Below are positions 26,389-39,630 of a stretch of DNA of 47,973 nucleotides, one piece after another (position 1 is the stretch's first letter; each line of letters opens with the position of its first letter). The stretch comes from Mycobacterium scrofulaceum (GTDB lineage: Bacteria; Actinomycetota; Actinomycetes; Mycobacteriales; Mycobacteriaceae). Below the pieces are notes generated by a model, which worked only from the letters and a program-made list of their open reading frames with translations, had not been told where the DNA came from and searched no databases. Made by a program: the position numbers and the translations under genes. The stretch is from assembly GCF_001667885.1 (NCBI RefSeq), contig NZ_LZJW01000089.1:1-47973 (forward strand), in the 5' to 3' direction.

Positions 26389-27645
26389 CTATGCGAGTCG
26401 GTCGACGTGCAGCGTCACACCCGCGGCGGGAAACCTGGCCAGCAGCGCGTCGCCCATGGTGGCCGCGGGAGTCAGGACGCCGCGCAGGTCGGTGAGCTTG
26501 TCGCGGTCGAAGGCCAGCGCAAGGCCACACTCCCCCAACAGCACGGAGGTCGCCTTGTAGCCGGGGTCTCCGCGCTGTTCCATGCGCGCCGCGTATCGGG
26601 CGCCGCTGGTTGTGGTGGTGTAGGTCTCGACGCGGTAGTGACCGCGCTCGCGGACCGCCGCGCTGGGGCCGGTGCCGGGCTTAGGGATGACGCGTTCCAC
26701 CAGGCGGCGCGGCAGCAACTTGAAGTAGCGGCTGCCCAGCTCCAAGCTCGCGTTGCCCACGCCGCTCAGGACGGCGGATCCCACCGGCGCCAGGGGCGAT
26801 GACCCCAGGCTCATGCTTTCGGTGTAACGGAACCGCCGGCCGTAGGCCCAGTCCAGTAACGCGTTGCTGCGCCGGACGATTCGGGTGTTGGCCGGCGCCA
26901 TCATGAATCCGCCGGTCCACACGCCGGCCAGTTCGGGCGCGATGTCGCGACCACGTCGCCACGGCAGATCGGGCTGCCGGCCCAGCTCCGGTTCGGCGGC
27001 CCGATCGTCGCTCAGGGTGTAGGGGTCGGCCAGTTGGCGCCGGATATCGGGATCCCCGGAGGCGGCGTCGAAGACTTCCAGCAACGAGGCGATGGTGCCG
27101 CCGGACAGTCCACCCGAGAGGGAGCGCACGACGAAATCGGTCTGGGCAAGCTCGCCCGCGCCGTCGTCGCGCGCCGCAAGGTACAGCGCATACACCGTGA
27201 GATCCGAGGGGACGGAATCGAATCCGCACGCGTGCACGATGCGGGCTCCGGTGTCGGCGGCCTGCTTGTGGTACTCGTCGATGCTGTTGCGGATGAACGG
27301 CGGTTCGCCGGTCAGGTCCGCGTAATCGGTGCCCGCCGCGGCGCAGGCGGCCACCAGCGGCAGCCCGTAGCGGGTGTACGGGCCGACCGTGGTGATCACG
27401 ACCTGGGTGCGGGCCGCCATCGCGTTCAGCGACGACGGCGACGAGGCGTCGGCGGCGACCAACGGCCAGGCTTGCGCCGGCTCGCCCAGCGTGTCGCGGA
27501 CCGCCCGCAGCCGCTCGGTTGACCTGCCGGCCAGCGCCACCCGCGTACCCGGACCCGTCCGTGCCAGGTATTCGGCGGTCAACTTCCCGACGAAGCCGGT
27601 CGCCCCGTACAACACGATGTCGAATTCGCGCGGCGTTGCGGTCAC
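26389..27645 (-). CDS. Saccharopine dehydrogenase/trans-acting enoyl reductase family protein
   Basis: 418 residues, the place and size of Rv2449c. N-terminal Rossmann motif VLYGATGFVGKLTAEYLA with AGRS after it, then the family segments HACGFDSVPSDL and GGLSGGTIASL. The family includes the trans-acting enoyl reductase of phenolic glycolipid synthesis (Rv2953), but the substrate of this member is not known. Likely a lipid-linked NAD(P)-dependent reductase. The ATG at 27645 is preferred. Confidence 0.82.
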   Translation of the reverse strand: MTATPREFDIVLYGATGFVGKLTAEYLARTGPGTRVALAGRSTERLRAVRDTLGEPAQAWPLVAADASSPSSLNAMAARTQVVITTVGPYTRYGLPLVAACAAAGTDYADLTGEPPFIRNSIDEYHKQAADTGARIVHACGFDSVPSDLTVYALYLAARDDGAGELAQTDFVVRSLSGGLSGGTIASLLEVFDAASGDPDIRRQLADPYTLSDDRAAEPELGRQPDLPWRRGRDIAPELAGVWTGGFMMAPANTRIVRRSNALLDWAYGRRFRYTESMSLGSSPLAPVGSAVLSGVGNASLELGSRYFKLLPRRLVERVIPKPGTGPSAAVRERGHYRVETYTTTTSGARYAARMEQRGDPGYKATSVLLGECGLALAFDRDKLTDLRGVLTPAATMGDALLARFPAAGVTLHVDRLA

Positions 27646-27670
27646 GGGCCCGACGCTACCGGACCCGCAG

Positions 27671-27707
27671 ATAAGTAATGCCGGGCCCGAGGCCCGGCAT
27701 TACTTAT
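27671..27707 (-). terminator. Perfect 17-bp stem-loop downstream of rpfE
   Basis: The 17-base arm 27671-27687 pairs perfectly with 27691-27707 around loop CGA. It begins 12 bases after the rpfE stop and sits between rpfE and the next minus-strand gene, so it is a strong intrinsic terminator candidate. Confidence 0.85.
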
Positions 27708-27718
27708 TGATGCGTTGG

Positions 27719-28330
<612 letters not shown>

Positions 28331-29080
28331 TTGCGGGCTAACAGGGACCGTACGAGACCCAGCCGCATTCGTCATCTTCGGAAAACGGACATCTCGTTTC
28401 GGTAACGGGGTGATCACAGCGCAATCCCGACGTCATTTTTGCAGGTCAGCCGAATGATTCCGCCGAGTACCCCACAATCGCAAATGCTTTCAGATCGTGA
28501 GCCGAATCACGCCCATTTTGTGAACTGGCGCACGTATTTGCGCTAGAGCGTTCGGGCCATGTGGAGCTACCGAACGCGCGTCCGCCGCCGCGAAGCGGCG
28601 TACCCTACAACAAGTTCCGCGTGTTCGCCATGCGCCACGCCCGACGGTGGAAACGAATTGCCTTGTGCTACTTGGCTAACTTGCGTCGTTCTAATAGCAC
28701 GGCGCGGGCGAGCCGCGGGTGCGGTGGGTCTGGCTGAGTTATCTTTCCCTACAACACTTTTCGGCATCTGCCAACGACATCAAAAGCGCAGCCGCCAGGG
28801 CGGAGCGGCTGGGAGCGGCGGGGGTCTAGTCAACCCGGTCAATTTGCTGCCGGCGTATGGCATTTCGGCCCATGTGAGGCCGACGGGCGCACCGCCGCGC
28901 CTGTGAGCCGTTCTCTGAATAACGGAATATGCGGTCCCACAACAGATCACGGGGAGCGCCGGAATGGCACACGCCATCGGGCGGTCATTGTTTCGGGCGG
29001 AAAGCAGAACCCGACTATCGCCGAATTCATTCACCAATTCTCGCGCGATTGAGCCGCTACCCACTCAGGCGCGGAGCGTG
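28331..29080. other. Non-coding region between rpfE and mobA
   Basis: About 750 bases, lower in GC than the surroundings, with no convincing gene; a 115-codon plus-strand frame at 28559-28906 has unusual composition and no recognisable domain. It holds inverted repeats at 28548-28577 (GCGTTCGG/CCGAACGC) and an adjacent CGCCGC-GAA-GCGGCG hairpin. M. tuberculosis has two small hypothetical genes here (Rv2451 and Rv2452c). Confidence 0.6.
28496..28511. promoter_or_regulatory. Candidate CRP (Rv3676-type) binding site
   Basis: CGTGA-GCCGAA-TCACG is a symmetric GTG-N8-CAC match to the mycobacterial CRP consensus TGTGA-N6-TCACA. It lies about 400 bases upstream of rpfE. A second GTGATCAC lies near 28411. 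CRP is known to control rpfA in M. tuberculosis; action here is inferred. Confidence 0.4.
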
Positions 29081-29686
29081 TCAGCCGCGGGACTGCGCCA
29101 GGGCGCGCAGCTCCGCGTCGCTGTTGACGTTGGTCAGCGATCGCGAATCCGACGTCACGATGCGCTGGGCATCTGATGCGTCCACCAGGGCCCGCATCTT
29201 GCGCTCGCCGGCGGCCACCAACGCGTCCGCGCGGTCGGCCAGGTCGGTCCGGTACACCGCGGCAAGGTAGTGGTCCTGGCCGTCCCACGGCAGCACGACT
29301 TCCGCGCCGGTCTCCAGCGCCCGGCGGGCCAGATCGTCGATGAGTTCGACTGCGAGGAAAGGCATGTCGACGGCGCAGACGAAGGCGAGCCGGGCCCCGG
29401 CGTCAGCCGCCGCGCGCAGCGCCCGCCCCGTCGCCGGCAGCGGACCAAGCCCGCGTAGTTCGTCGCGCATCACCCGGGCCTGCAGTTCGGGGAGCGGCTG
29501 GCCCTGGGCGGCCATGACGAGCACCGGGTCACAACGCTGGTGGAGGACACCCACGACGTGCTCGACCATCGTGGCCGCGCCGGAACCGACGGACGGGGGT
29601 ACCGGGAGGTTGGCCTTGTCGCGGCCCATGCGTTGCGATGCGCCGCCGGCCAGGACGACCCCGGCCAGAGAAATCGTTTCGCTCAC
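29081..29686 (-). CDS. mobA: Molybdenum cofactor guanylyltransferase
   Basis: 201 residues from the GTG at 29686. It attaches GMP to molybdopterin. The nucleotide-binding start [16 protein letters not shown] and [20 protein letters not shown] (metal Asp) match MobA. An in-frame GTG at 29716 would overlap korB by 29 bases; 29686 gives the family-length product and starts one base after the korB stop. Same order as Rv2453c-Rv2454c. Confidence 0.88.
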   Translation of the reverse strand: MSETISLAGVVLAGGASQRMGRDKANLPVPPSVGSGAATMVEHVVGVLHQRCDPVLVMAAQGQPLPELQARVMRDELRGLGPLPATGRALRAAADAGARLAFVCAVDMPFLAVELIDDLARRALETGAEVVLPWDGQDHYLAAVYRTDLADRADALVAAGERKMRALVDASDAQRIVTSDSRSLTNVNSDAELRALAQSRG

Positions 29687-29687
29687 G

Positions 29688-30775
29688 TCAGTCGACGGTC
29701 CAGGTGTCGCGGCCACGCAGCAATGATTGCAGAGCGGCGTCGTCGAACGGCTTCGAGGCCCGCGCGGCCTGCACCTGGGAGCGCGCCGCGTCGTCGTAGG
29801 TGGGCCGGCTGACGTCCCGGAAGATGCCGAGCACGGTGTGATCGAGGTTCTGATCGGACAGGCGGGACAGCGCGAACGCGTAGGCCGAGTCGTCGGTGTG
29901 CGCGTCGTGCACCATGATCTCGTCGACGGACACGTCGGCGGTCTTGGCGAACTCGAGACCGAAACCGGACTTCACGACGCAGTATTCGCCGTCGGCGCCG
30001 AAGGTGATCGGCTCACCGTGGCGGATGTTGATCACCCGCTCCTCGGCACCCTCCTTGCGCAGCACGTCGAAGGATCCGTCGTTGAAAATTGGGCAGTCCT
30101 GCAGGATTTCGACCACGGCGGCGCCGCGGTGCTCGGCCGCGGCGCGCAACACCTCGGTGAGCCCATTGCGGTCGGAGTCCAGGGCGCGGCCGACAAACGT
30201 CGCCTCGGCGCCCAGCGCCAGCGAGACCGGGTTGAACGGGTGGTCGAGCGACCCCATGGGGGTCGACTTGGTCACCTTGCCGACCTCCGACGTGGGTGAG
30301 TACTGGCCCTTGGTCAGCCCGTAGATCCGGTTGTTGAACAGCAGGATCGTGATGTTGACGTTGCGGCGCAGCGCGTGGATCAGGTGGTTGCCGCCGATCG
30401 ACAGCGCGTCGCCATCACCGGTGACCACCCACACCGACAGGTCCTCGCGGGCCAGGGCCAGTCCGGTGGCAATCGCCGGCGCGCGGCCGTGGATCGAGTG
30501 GAAGCCGTAGGTCTCCAGGTAGTACGGGAAGCGGCTCGAGCAGCCGATGCCGCTGACGAACACGATGTTCTCGCGGCGCAGTCCGAGCTCCGGCAGGAAG
30601 TTGCGAATGGTGTTGAGGATGACGTAGTCACCGCAGCCGGGGCACCAGCGCACCTCTTGATCGCTGGTGAAGTCCTTGCCCTTCTGCGGCTGATCCGTGG
30701 TGGGCACGCCGTCGTTCTTCTTCAACCTCGGCGTCAGCCCGAGGTCGGCGCCCGCCAGGTTTCCCATCAGGTCGG

Positions 30776-30779
<4 letters not shown>
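29688..30779 (-). CDS. korB: 2-oxoglutarate:ferredoxin oxidoreductase, beta subunit
   Basis: 363 residues. Thiamine-diphosphate half of KorAB, which oxidises 2-oxoglutarate to succinyl-CoA with ferredoxin. CPGCG (46-50), Cys80 and the ThDP motif [10 protein letters not shown] ... NN (121-150) are visible. The start ATG at 30779 overlaps the korA stop (ATGA). The frame runs on into korA but that part is not coding. Part of the mycobacterial variant TCA route. Confidence 0.95.
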
Positions 30780-32770
<1,991 letters not shown>

Positions 32771-32987
32771 TCGTTATCCGGAGAGGCACTTCGCTGGAGT
32801 TTTAGGTTACGCGCCAAAGGAGTGGCGTCCCGCGCCCTCGAGCTTGTGTGTCACTGCAAGTACCAATTATGGCACTTCTCTAAGGGGTGTATGAGCGTCT
32901 CTGGTGCATTACAGATCAAAGGTTCAGTGTAAAAAGCCGAAGTCAGGGCGGGAATGACGCGGCCCCGGTGAAAAACTGTGTTATTGG

Positions 32988-34241
32988 TCACGTCGGCGAG
33001 GCGGCAACACCGAGTTCCTTTGGCGCCGTTTCCGGCATCGCGAACAGGTACAGAATCAGGCCGGCGGCGGCGAGCGTTCCCAGGAAGGCGAAGGCGGCGT
33101 TGTAGCCCGCGGCCACCACGATCCAGCCCGCGACGAGGTTCGACACCGAGGCGCCTATCCCGGTCGCGGCGGTCACCGCGCCCAGGCTGACGTTGAACCG
33201 GCCGCTGCCGTGCGTGACGTCCTGGACCACGAGGGGAAACAGCGCGCCGAACACGCCGGCCCCGACGCCGTCCAGCAGCTGCACGCCGACCAACCAGTAC
33301 GGGTTGGGAGACAGCGTGTAGAGGAATCCGCGGGCGGCCAGGACCGCGAAGCCGACCAGGAAGATCGGCTTGCGTCCCCACGAATCGGCCTTGGCCCCGG
33401 CCAGGTAGGCCACCGGCACCATGACCACCTGCGCGGCCACGATGCAGCCGGCCATCAGCGCGGTGCCGACGTCCTTGTTGTGCAGCGCCAGCAGCTGGCC
33501 GACCAGCGGCAGCATCGCCGCATTGGCGAAATGGAAGGCGATAACGGTCGCGGCGAAGATCATCAGCGTGCGGTTGTGCAGCAGCGCCGCGAGCCGAGAC
33601 GGTGTCGCGTGCGGCCCGCCCGGCACGTGGTCCATGCCCCGCGCGACGTCGTGGTCGATCGCGTCGCCCGGAATCCGCAGCACCGCAAGCACACTGGTGG
33701 CCGCCATCACCGCGAGCACCCAGAACACCACCACCGGCCCGAAGAAGTAGGCCAATCCGCCCGTGATGGCGGCTGCGGACGCGTTGCCCGCGTGGTTGAA
33801 CGACTCGTTGCGTCCGATCCGGCGGGAGAAGGCTCTGGGCCCCACGACACCCAGCGTGATCGCGGCCAGAGCCGGGGCGAAAACCGAGCCGGCGATGCCG
33901 GTCAGGGCCTGCAGCACCGAGATCGAGTACAGGCCCGGGAACAACGGCATGGCCAACGAACCGACGGTGACGGTCAAGGCGCCACCGATGATCAGCGCCC
34001 GCTTTGCCGTGGTCCGGTCCACCAAGGCGCCCGCCGGCGCCTGCGCGACGATCGCCCCGATCCCCCCGACCGCCATGACGAACCCGATCGACGCCTGGTC
34101 CCAGTGGTGGGCCAGCAGCAGGTAAATCGACAGGTAGGGGCCCAGCCCGTCGCGCACATCGGCGAGCAGGAAGTTGAGCAGGTCCAGCGCGCGAGTCAGC
34201 CGGCGCGGTACGGCGGTGTCGGTCTCAGCGGCGGCCGGCAT
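32988..34241 (-). CDS. MFS transporter (Rv2456c-like)
   Basis: 417 residues with about 12 hydrophobic segments. The cytoplasmic loop DRTTAKRALIIGG between helices 2 and 3 and the second-half ADSWGRKPIFLVG (the MFS A-motif form) are visible. The substrate is unknown. Upstream of korA on the same strand and downstream of clpX. The start ATG at 34241 gives a short soluble N-terminus. Confidence 0.85.
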   Translation of the reverse strand: MPAAAETDTAVPRRLTRALDLLNFLLADVRDGLGPYLSIYLLLAHHWDQASIGFVMAVGGIGAIVAQAPAGALVDRTTAKRALIIGGALTVTVGSLAMPLFPGLYSISVLQALTGIAGSVFAPALAAITLGVVGPRAFSRRIGRNESFNHAGNASAAAITGGLAYFFGPVVVFWVLAVMAATSVLAVLRIPGDAIDHDVARGMDHVPGGPHATPSRLAALLHNRTLMIFAATVIAFHFANAAMLPLVGQLLALHNKDVGTALMAGCIVAAQVVMVPVAYLAGAKADSWGRKPIFLVGFAVLAARGFLYTLSPNPYWLVGVQLLDGVGAGVFGALFPLVVQDVTHGSGRFNVSLGAVTAATGIGASVSNLVAGWIVVAAGYNAAFAFLGTLAAAGLILYLFAMPETAPKELGVAASPT

Positions 34242-34285
34242 GGGGGTTTATTACCCAAATGCGCGGCCGCTCGACCGCGGGGAAG

Positions 34286-35566
34286 TCAGGCGCTCTTGTC
34301 CCGACGCTCGGTGCGCGACGGCTTGCGCGGCACGATCGTCGGCAGCACGTTGTCCTGCACGGTCTCCTTGGTCACCACGACCTTGGCGACGTCGTCGCGG
34401 CTCGGGATGTCATACATCACCGGCAACAGGACCTCTTCCATGATGGCCCGCAGACCGCGGGCGCCCGTGCCGCGGTGGATGGCCTGGTCGGCGATCGCCT
34501 CCAGCGCGTCGTCGGTGAACTCGAGCTCGACGCCGTCCATCTCGAACAGCCGGGTGTACTGCTTGACCAAGGCGTTCTTCGGCTCGGACAGAATCTTGAC
34601 CAACGACTCGCGGTCCAGGTTGGTCACCGAGGCGACCACCGGCAACCGGCCGATGAATTCGGGGATCAGGCCGAACTTGATCAGGTCTTCGGGCATGACC
34701 TCGGCGAAGTGATCGGTGGTGTCGATCTCGGCCTTGGAGCGCACCTCGGCGCCGAAACCCAGGCCCCGCTTGCCGACGCGCTCGTAGATGATCTTCTCCA
34801 GGCCGGCGAACGCCCCCGCGACGATGAACAGCACGTTGGTGGTGTCGATCTGGATGAACTCCTGGTGCGGGTGCTTGCGGCCGCCCTGGGGGGGAACCGA
34901 CGCCTGCGTGCCCTCCAGGATCTTCAGCAGGGCCTGCTGCACGCCCTCGCCGGAGACGTCGCGGGTGATCGACGGGTTCTCGCTCTTGCGGGCGATCTTG
35001 TCCACCTCGTCGATGTAGATGATGCCGGTTTCGGCCCGTTTGACGTCGTAGTCGGCGGCCTGAATGAGTTTGAGCAGAATGTTTTCCACGTCCTCACCAA
35101 CGTAGCCGGCTTCGGTCAGCGCGGTGGCGTCGGCGATCGCGAACGGCACGTTGAGCATCTTGGCGAGCGTCTGGGCCAGGTAGGTCTTGCCGCAGCCGGT
35201 GGGGCCGAGCATCAGGATGTTGGACTTGGTCAGCTCGACCGGCTCATGCCGGGAGTCACGACCCTTCTCCCCCGCCTGAATCCGCTTGTAGTGGTTGTAG
35301 ACGGCGACGGCCAGCGTCCGCTTGGCGGTGTCCTGCCCAATGACATAGCCCTCCAAGAACTCCCGGATTTCAACGGGCTTGGGCAATTCATCGAGTTTGA
35401 CGTCGTCGGCGTCGGCGAGCTCCTCTTCGATGATCTCGTTGCAGAGGTCGATGCACTCATCGCAGATGTACACACCGGGACCAGCAATGAGCTTCTTGAC
35501 CTGCTTTTGGCTCTTCCCGCAGAACGAGCACTTCAGCAGGTCACCGCCGTCTCCGATGCGCGCCAT
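34286..35566 (-). CDS. clpX: ATP-dependent Clp protease ATP-binding subunit ClpX
   Basis: 426 residues. Hexameric unfoldase feeding ClpP1P2. The zinc-binding N-domain has Cys13/16/35/38 (CSFC, CDEC). Walker A GPTGCGKT is at 121-128, and [20 protein letters not shown] and later [12 protein letters not shown] (Walker B) are present. ATG at 35566. Not next to clpP here: mmuM lies between. Confidence 0.97.
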   Translation of the reverse strand: MARIGDGGDLLKCSFCGKSQKQVKKLIAGPGVYICDECIDLCNEIIEEELADADDVKLDELPKPVEIREFLEGYVIGQDTAKRTLAVAVYNHYKRIQAGEKGRDSRHEPVELTKSNILMLGPTGCGKTYLAQTLAKMLNVPFAIADATALTEAGYVGEDVENILLKLIQAADYDVKRAETGIIYIDEVDKIARKSENPSITRDVSGEGVQQALLKILEGTQASVPPQGGRKHPHQEFIQIDTTNVLFIVAGAFAGLEKIIYERVGKRGLGFGAEVRSKAEIDTTDHFAEVMPEDLIKFGLIPEFIGRLPVVASVTNLDRESLVKILSEPKNALVKQYTRLFEMDGVELEFTDDALEAIADQAIHRGTGARGLRAIMEEVLLPVMYDIPSRDDVAKVVVTKETVQDNVLPTIVPRKPSRTERRDKSA

Positions 35567-35881
35567 GTTGCTGAGGGCCTACTTCCTTTTCGCCGTTCGT
35601 CTAGCTGTGCCGCATGTATCCCCCGACGCTACCCGCTAGATCGGGCCCGACGCGACCATTAGGGCCGAATCGCGTCGGTGGTATTCATGCGTGTTCGTCT
35701 TGATGAAACATATAGCCAGACGGCGCCCGTCACTCGCGAAAGACGCGCTTTGCGTGTCTTTGGCGTGTCGCGGTCGTTACCCGACCGAGGCTGGTGCGCC
35801 GACCGATTCCCATTTCCGCCGGGGATACCGGCCCCGGATAAGCCCGGGCAGATCCCCAAGAAATCACCCTACAGTGGCCGG
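35567..35881. promoter_or_regulatory. Divergent promoter region clpX/mmuM
   Basis: 315 bases between divergent starts. I see short GC-rich inverted segments, for example GGGGATACCGGCCCC near 35821-35835, but no strong promoter match I would defend. No gene is supported here. Confidence 0.4.
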
Positions 35882-36769
35882 GTGGGATTGGCTCTGATCA
35901 GCGGATCGGTACTGATCAGCGATGGTGGTCTGGCCACGCAGCTGCAGGCGCGCGGTCACGACCTGTCCGACGCGTTGTGGTCGGCGAGGCTGTTGGCGGA
36001 CGATCCGGGGGAGATCGTCGCCGTGCACACGGGCTATTACCGCGCCGGCGCCAAGATCGCGACGACGGCGAGCTATCAGGCGTCGTTCGAGGGTTTCGCC
36101 TCCCGCGGCATCGGCCGAGATCAGGCCGCCGGGCTGCTGCGCCGCAGCGTCGAGCTGGCGAAGACCGCCCGTGCCGGGGCGGGGGCGGGCGGGCTTCTCG
36201 TCGCCGCGTCGGTCGGCCCGTACGGCGCGGCGCTGGCCGACGGATCGGAGTACCGGGGGCGCTACGGGCTGTCGGTGGCGGCTCTGCGGCGATGGCACCG
36301 GCCCCGGCTGGAGGTCCTGGCCGCCGCCGGCGCCGACGTGCTGGCGTGTGAGACCGTGCCCGACGTCGACGAGGCCGAGGCGCTGGTCGACCTGGTCGCC
36401 TCGGTCGGCGCACCGGCCTGGCTGAGCTACACCATCGACGGCACCAGGACCCGGGCCGGGCAACCGCTGGCGGAGGCGTTTGCCGTCGCCGCCGGGGTGC
36501 CGGAGATCGTCGCCGTCGGCGTCAACTGCTGTGCGCCCGAGGACGTCCTGCCGGCGATCGAGATCGCCACGGCCGCCGGTAAGCCGGTGATCGTCTACCC
36601 GAACAGCGGCGAGCGTTGGGACGGACGGGACTGGGTCGGGCCGCGCACCTTCTCCGCGGCGCTCGCCACGCAATGGGTGGCGGCCGGGGCGAGCATCATC
36701 GGCGGCTGCTGCCGCGTGGGGCCGGCTGACATCGCCGAGGTGACGAGCGTGTTGCCGATCGTGCTCTGA
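35882..36769 (+). CDS. mmuM: Homocysteine S-methyltransferase
   Basis: 295 residues. It methylates homocysteine from S-methylmethionine. The zinc cysteines appear as NCCAPEDV and GGCCRVGPADI near the C-terminus, and SVGPYGAALADGSEYRGRYG is the family segment. The GTG at 35882 is chosen because it gives the family N-terminus (SVLISDGGLATQLQARGHDL); the frame runs on upstream. It matches Rv2458. The Rv2459 gene that follows it in M. tuberculosis is missing. Confidence 0.9.
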   Translation: MGLALISGSVLISDGGLATQLQARGHDLSDALWSARLLADDPGEIVAVHTGYYRAGAKIATTASYQASFEGFASRGIGRDQAAGLLRRSVELAKTARAGAGAGGLLVAASVGPYGAALADGSEYRGRYGLSVAALRRWHRPRLEVLAAAGADVLACETVPDVDEAEALVDLVASVGAPAWLSYTIDGTRTRAGQPLAEAFAVAAGVPEIVAVGVNCCAPEDVLPAIEIATAAGKPVIVYPNSGERWDGRDWVGPRTFSAALATQWVAAGASIIGGCCRVGPADIAEVTSVLPIVL

Positions 36770-36821
36770 GGGCGGTAAATCGGCTGAAATCTCGCCATGA
36801 GAGCACGTTCGGCGAGGAGAC

Positions 36822-37463
36822 TTAGGCGGTCTGCGCGGAGAGCTTCCGGTATTCCAGCACCGTGTCGATGATCCCGTAGTCCTTGGCCTCTTCGGCGGTC
36901 AGGATCTTGTCCCGGTCGGTGTCCTTGCGGACCGTCGCGGCGTCCTTGCCGGTGTGGCGGGCCAGCGTCGTCTCCATCAACGTGCGCATCCGCTCGATCT
37001 CGGCGGCCTGGATCTCCAGGTCGGAGAACTGGCCCTGGATCACGCCCTGCAGCGACGGCTGGTGGATCAACACCCGGGCGTTGGGCAGCGCCATCCGCTT
37101 GCCGGGAGTCCCCGCGGCCAGCAGCACCGCCGCGGCGGAGGCGGCCTGCCCCAGGCACACCGTCTGGATATCGGCGCGCACGTACTGCATGGTGTCGTAA
37201 ATCGCCATCAGCGAGGTGAAGCCGCCGCCGGGCGAGTTGATGTACATCGTGATGTCACGGTCGGGGTCCAGCGACTCCAACACCAGCAGCTGCGCCATGA
37301 TGTCGTTCGCCGACGCGTCGTCGACCTGGACGCCGAGGAAGATGATGCGCTCCTCGAACAGCTTGTTGTAGGGGTTGGACTCCTTGACGCCGAAGCTCGA
37401 GTGCTCGATGAACGACGGCAGGATGTAGCGCGCCTGCGGCTGGATGGGGTGCTGGGTGCTCAC
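36822..37463 (-). CDS. clpP2: Clp protease proteolytic subunit 2
   Basis: 213 residues. Active site Ser109 ([11 protein letters not shown]), His134 (VLIHQPS) and Asp185 (TDRD). Forms the mixed ClpP1P2 tetradecamer with ClpP1. The GTG start at 37463 overlaps the clpP1 stop (GTGA), which couples translation. Upstream parts of the frame are not coding. Confidence 0.97.
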   Translation of the reverse strand: MSTQHPIQPQARYILPSFIEHSSFGVKESNPYNKLFEERIIFLGVQVDDASANDIMAQLLVLESLDPDRDITMYINSPGGGFTSLMAIYDTMQYVRADIQTVCLGQAASAAAVLLAAGTPGKRMALPNARVLIHQPSLQGVIQGQFSDLEIQAAEIERMRTLMETTLARHTGKDAATVRKDTDRDKILTAEEAKDYGIIDTVLEYRKLSAQTA

Positions 37464-38059
37464 TGGGCTTCTCCGTTGGTGATGTGGGCGGCGCGGGTGA
37501 TGATGTGGTCGACGAATCCGTATTCGAGGGCCTCCTGGGCGGTGAACCAGCGGTCGCGGTCGGAATCGGCCTCGATGCGTTCGATCGACTGCCCCGTGAA
37601 TTCGGCGTTCAGCCGGAACATTTCCTTCTTGATGACGTGGAATTGCTCGGCCTGGATGGCGATGTCGGCCGCGCTGCCCGTCACCCCGCCCAGCGGCTGG
37701 TGCATCAGGATGCGCGCGTGGGGCAGCGCGAAGCGCTTGCCCTTGGTGCCGGCCGCGAGCAGGAACTCGCCCATCGAGGCCGCCATGCCCATCGCGTAGG
37801 TGGCGATGTCGCAGGGCGCCAGCACCATCGTGTCGTAGATGGCCATGCCGGCGCTGATCGATCCGCCCGGCGAGTTGATGTAGAGCGAGATGTCTTTGTC
37901 GGAATCCTCGGCGGCGAGCAACAGGATCTGCGCGCACAGCCGGTTGGCGACCTCGTCGTTCACCTCCGAACCCAGGAAGATGATGCGCTCGGAGAGCAAG
38001 CGCTCATAGACCGAGTCCGTGAGGTTGAGCCCCTGCGAGGGCGAACGCATGTCAGACAC
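37460..38059 (-). CDS. clpP1: Clp protease proteolytic subunit 1
   Basis: 199 residues from the GTG at 38059 ([20 protein letters not shown]); an ATG at 38050 is an alternative. Catalytic Ser95 ([10 protein letters not shown]), His120 (ILMHQPLGG) and Asp169 (DSDRDRWF). First gene of the clpP1-clpP2 operon. A ClgR-like box lies about 100 bases upstream. Confidence 0.97.
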   Translation of the reverse strand: MSDMRSPSQGLNLTDSVYERLLSERIIFLGSEVNDEVANRLCAQILLLAAEDSDKDISLYINSPGGSISAGMAIYDTMVLAPCDIATYAMGMAASMGEFLLAAGTKGKRFALPHARILMHQPLGGVTGSAADIAIQAEQFHVIKKEMFRLNAEFTGQSIERIEADSDRDRWFTAQEALEYGFVDHIITRAAHITNGEAQ

Positions 38060-38156
38060 GACTGGATTACCTGCTTTCTCGAGTTCTTCTATTCACCGAC
38101 ACTAACCAACCGAGCCCACTGTTTCGCGCCCACGCTCCCCCTCAATCGGGCGCTTT

Positions 38157-38167
38157 CGCTCACAGCG
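38157..38167. promoter_or_regulatory. Candidate ClgR box upstream of clpP1
   Basis: CGCTCACAGCG fits the CGC-N5-GCG core of ClgR sites in actinobacteria, about 98 bases before clpP1 and just after the tig stop. ClgR is known to activate clpP1P2 in M. tuberculosis. Confidence 0.45.
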
Positions 38168-38177
38168 TCAAGACCGG

Positions 38178-39563
38178 TCACTCCGCCTCGTCGTCGGAGC
38201 CTTCGGTTTCCAGGTCCTCCGCCGCGGCGTCCTCGGCGTCGGAACGCTTGCCGAAGAACTCATCGGTGTCGATGGTGTTGCCGTCGGTGTCGGTGACCGT
38301 CGCCGCGCGCACCACCTCGGCGATGGCCAGCCCGCGCCGCACGTCCGCGAACATCGCCGGCAGCTGGTTGTTCTCCTGCAGGTAGCCCAGCAGCTGCTGC
38401 GGCTCGATCCCGTACTGCCGAGACGTCGCCACCAACCGCTCGGTCAGATCGTCCTGGCCGACCTGCACCTCGAGCTGGTCGGCCAGCGCGTCCAGCAGGA
38501 GCTGCCTCCTGACATCCGTCTCCGCGGCGGTGCGCGTCTCGGTCTCGAACTCTTCGCGCGTCTTGCCCTGCCCGGCGAGCGCCTCTTCCAGCCTGGCTTC
38601 GTCGTGGTCGAGGCCGTGCAGCGCGCCGTGAATGGTGCTGTCGTATTGCGCCTGGACGATCGCCTCGGGGAGCGGCACGTCGACCTGCTCGAGGAGCGTG
38701 TCCAGCGCGGCGTTCCGGATCTGGTCGGCCTGCTGGGCGCGCTTGACCCGCGCCACCTGGTCGCGCAGGTTGGACCGCAGCTCGTCGATGGTGTCGAACT
38801 CGCTGGCCAATTGGGCGAACTCGTCGTCGGGCTCGGGGAGCTCGCGCTGCTTGATCGACTTGACCGTGACCGTCACCTGCGCGTCCCGCCCGGCGTGGTC
38901 GCCGGCCGCCAGCTGCGCGGTGAACTCTCGGGACTCGTCCACCGACAGACCGATCAGGGCGTCGTCGAGGCCCGCGATCAGCCGGCCCGACCCGACCTCG
39001 TGGGACAGACCCTCCGCGGACGCCCCCGGCACCTCCTCGCCGTCGATGGTGGCCGACAGGTCGATCGAGACGAAATCACCGTCGGCGACGGGCCGGTCGA
39101 CCCCGGTCAGGGTGCCGAACCGGGCGCGCAGCGACTCCAATTCGGCGTCGACGTCGTCGTCACTGACCTCGACGGGATCCACCGAGATCGTCAGCGCGCT
39201 CAGGTCGGGAAGCTCGATCTTCGGGCGGACGTCGACCTCGGCGGTGAACGCGAGCTCCTGGCCGTACTCCTTCTTGGTCACCTCGATCTCGGGCTGGCCG
39301 AGGGGCTGAACTTCCGACTCCACAACGGCCTGCCCGTAGCGCGCGGGCAACGCCTCGTTGACGACCTGGTCGAGCAACGCCTCCCGGCCGAACCGGGCCT
39401 CCAGCAACTTCGCCGGCGCCTTGCCGGGGCGGAAACCGGGCAGCCGGACCTGCTTGGCCAGCTCGCGGTAGGCGCGCTGGAAGTCGGGCTCGAGTTCGGC
39501 GAACGGCACCTCCACGTTGATGCGGACCCGGGTGGGGCTCAGCTGCTCGATGGTGCTCTTCAC
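38178..39563 (-). CDS. tig: Trigger factor
   Basis: 461 residues. Ribosome-bound chaperone. The ribosome-binding N-domain ([19 protein letters not shown]) is followed by a PPIase domain ([20 protein letters not shown]) and the long helical C-domain. The GTG at 39563 follows GAGGAG and seven bases, a strong site, so this start is preferred over the longer frame. The acidic tail [13 protein letters not shown] is normal in mycobacteria. Confidence 0.96.
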   Translation of the reverse strand: MKSTIEQLSPTRVRINVEVPFAELEPDFQRAYRELAKQVRLPGFRPGKAPAKLLEARFGREALLDQVVNEALPARYGQAVVESEVQPLGQPEIEVTKKEYGQELAFTAEVDVRPKIELPDLSALTISVDPVEVSDDDVDAELESLRARFGTLTGVDRPVADGDFVSIDLSATIDGEEVPGASAEGLSHEVGSGRLIAGLDDALIGLSVDESREFTAQLAAGDHAGRDAQVTVTVKSIKQRELPEPDDEFAQLASEFDTIDELRSNLRDQVARVKRAQQADQIRNAALDTLLEQVDVPLPEAIVQAQYDSTIHGALHGLDHDEARLEEALAGQGKTREEFETETRTAAETDVRRQLLLDALADQLEVQVGQDDLTERLVATSRQYGIEPQQLLGYLQENNQLPAMFADVRRGLAIAEVVRAATVTDTDGNTIDTDEFFGKRSDAEDAAAEDLETEGSDDEAE

Positions 39564-39630
39564 GGGGGTGCTCCTCGGTGGTCGTTCCTGGCGTTCGGTG
39601 GCCGTGTGCATGCGGCACGGGTCGTGCTGG

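Noticed and set aside
23612..26560. 982-codon open frame on the plus strand opposite valS
   Set aside because: It is antisense to valS, whose motifs are complete. Long empty frames opposite GC-rich genes are expected, and the product is Arg/Gly/His-rich with no domain.
28559..28906. 115-codon plus-strand gene
   Set aside because: No domain, no clear ribosome site and mixed composition; treated as non-coding unless homologues are found.
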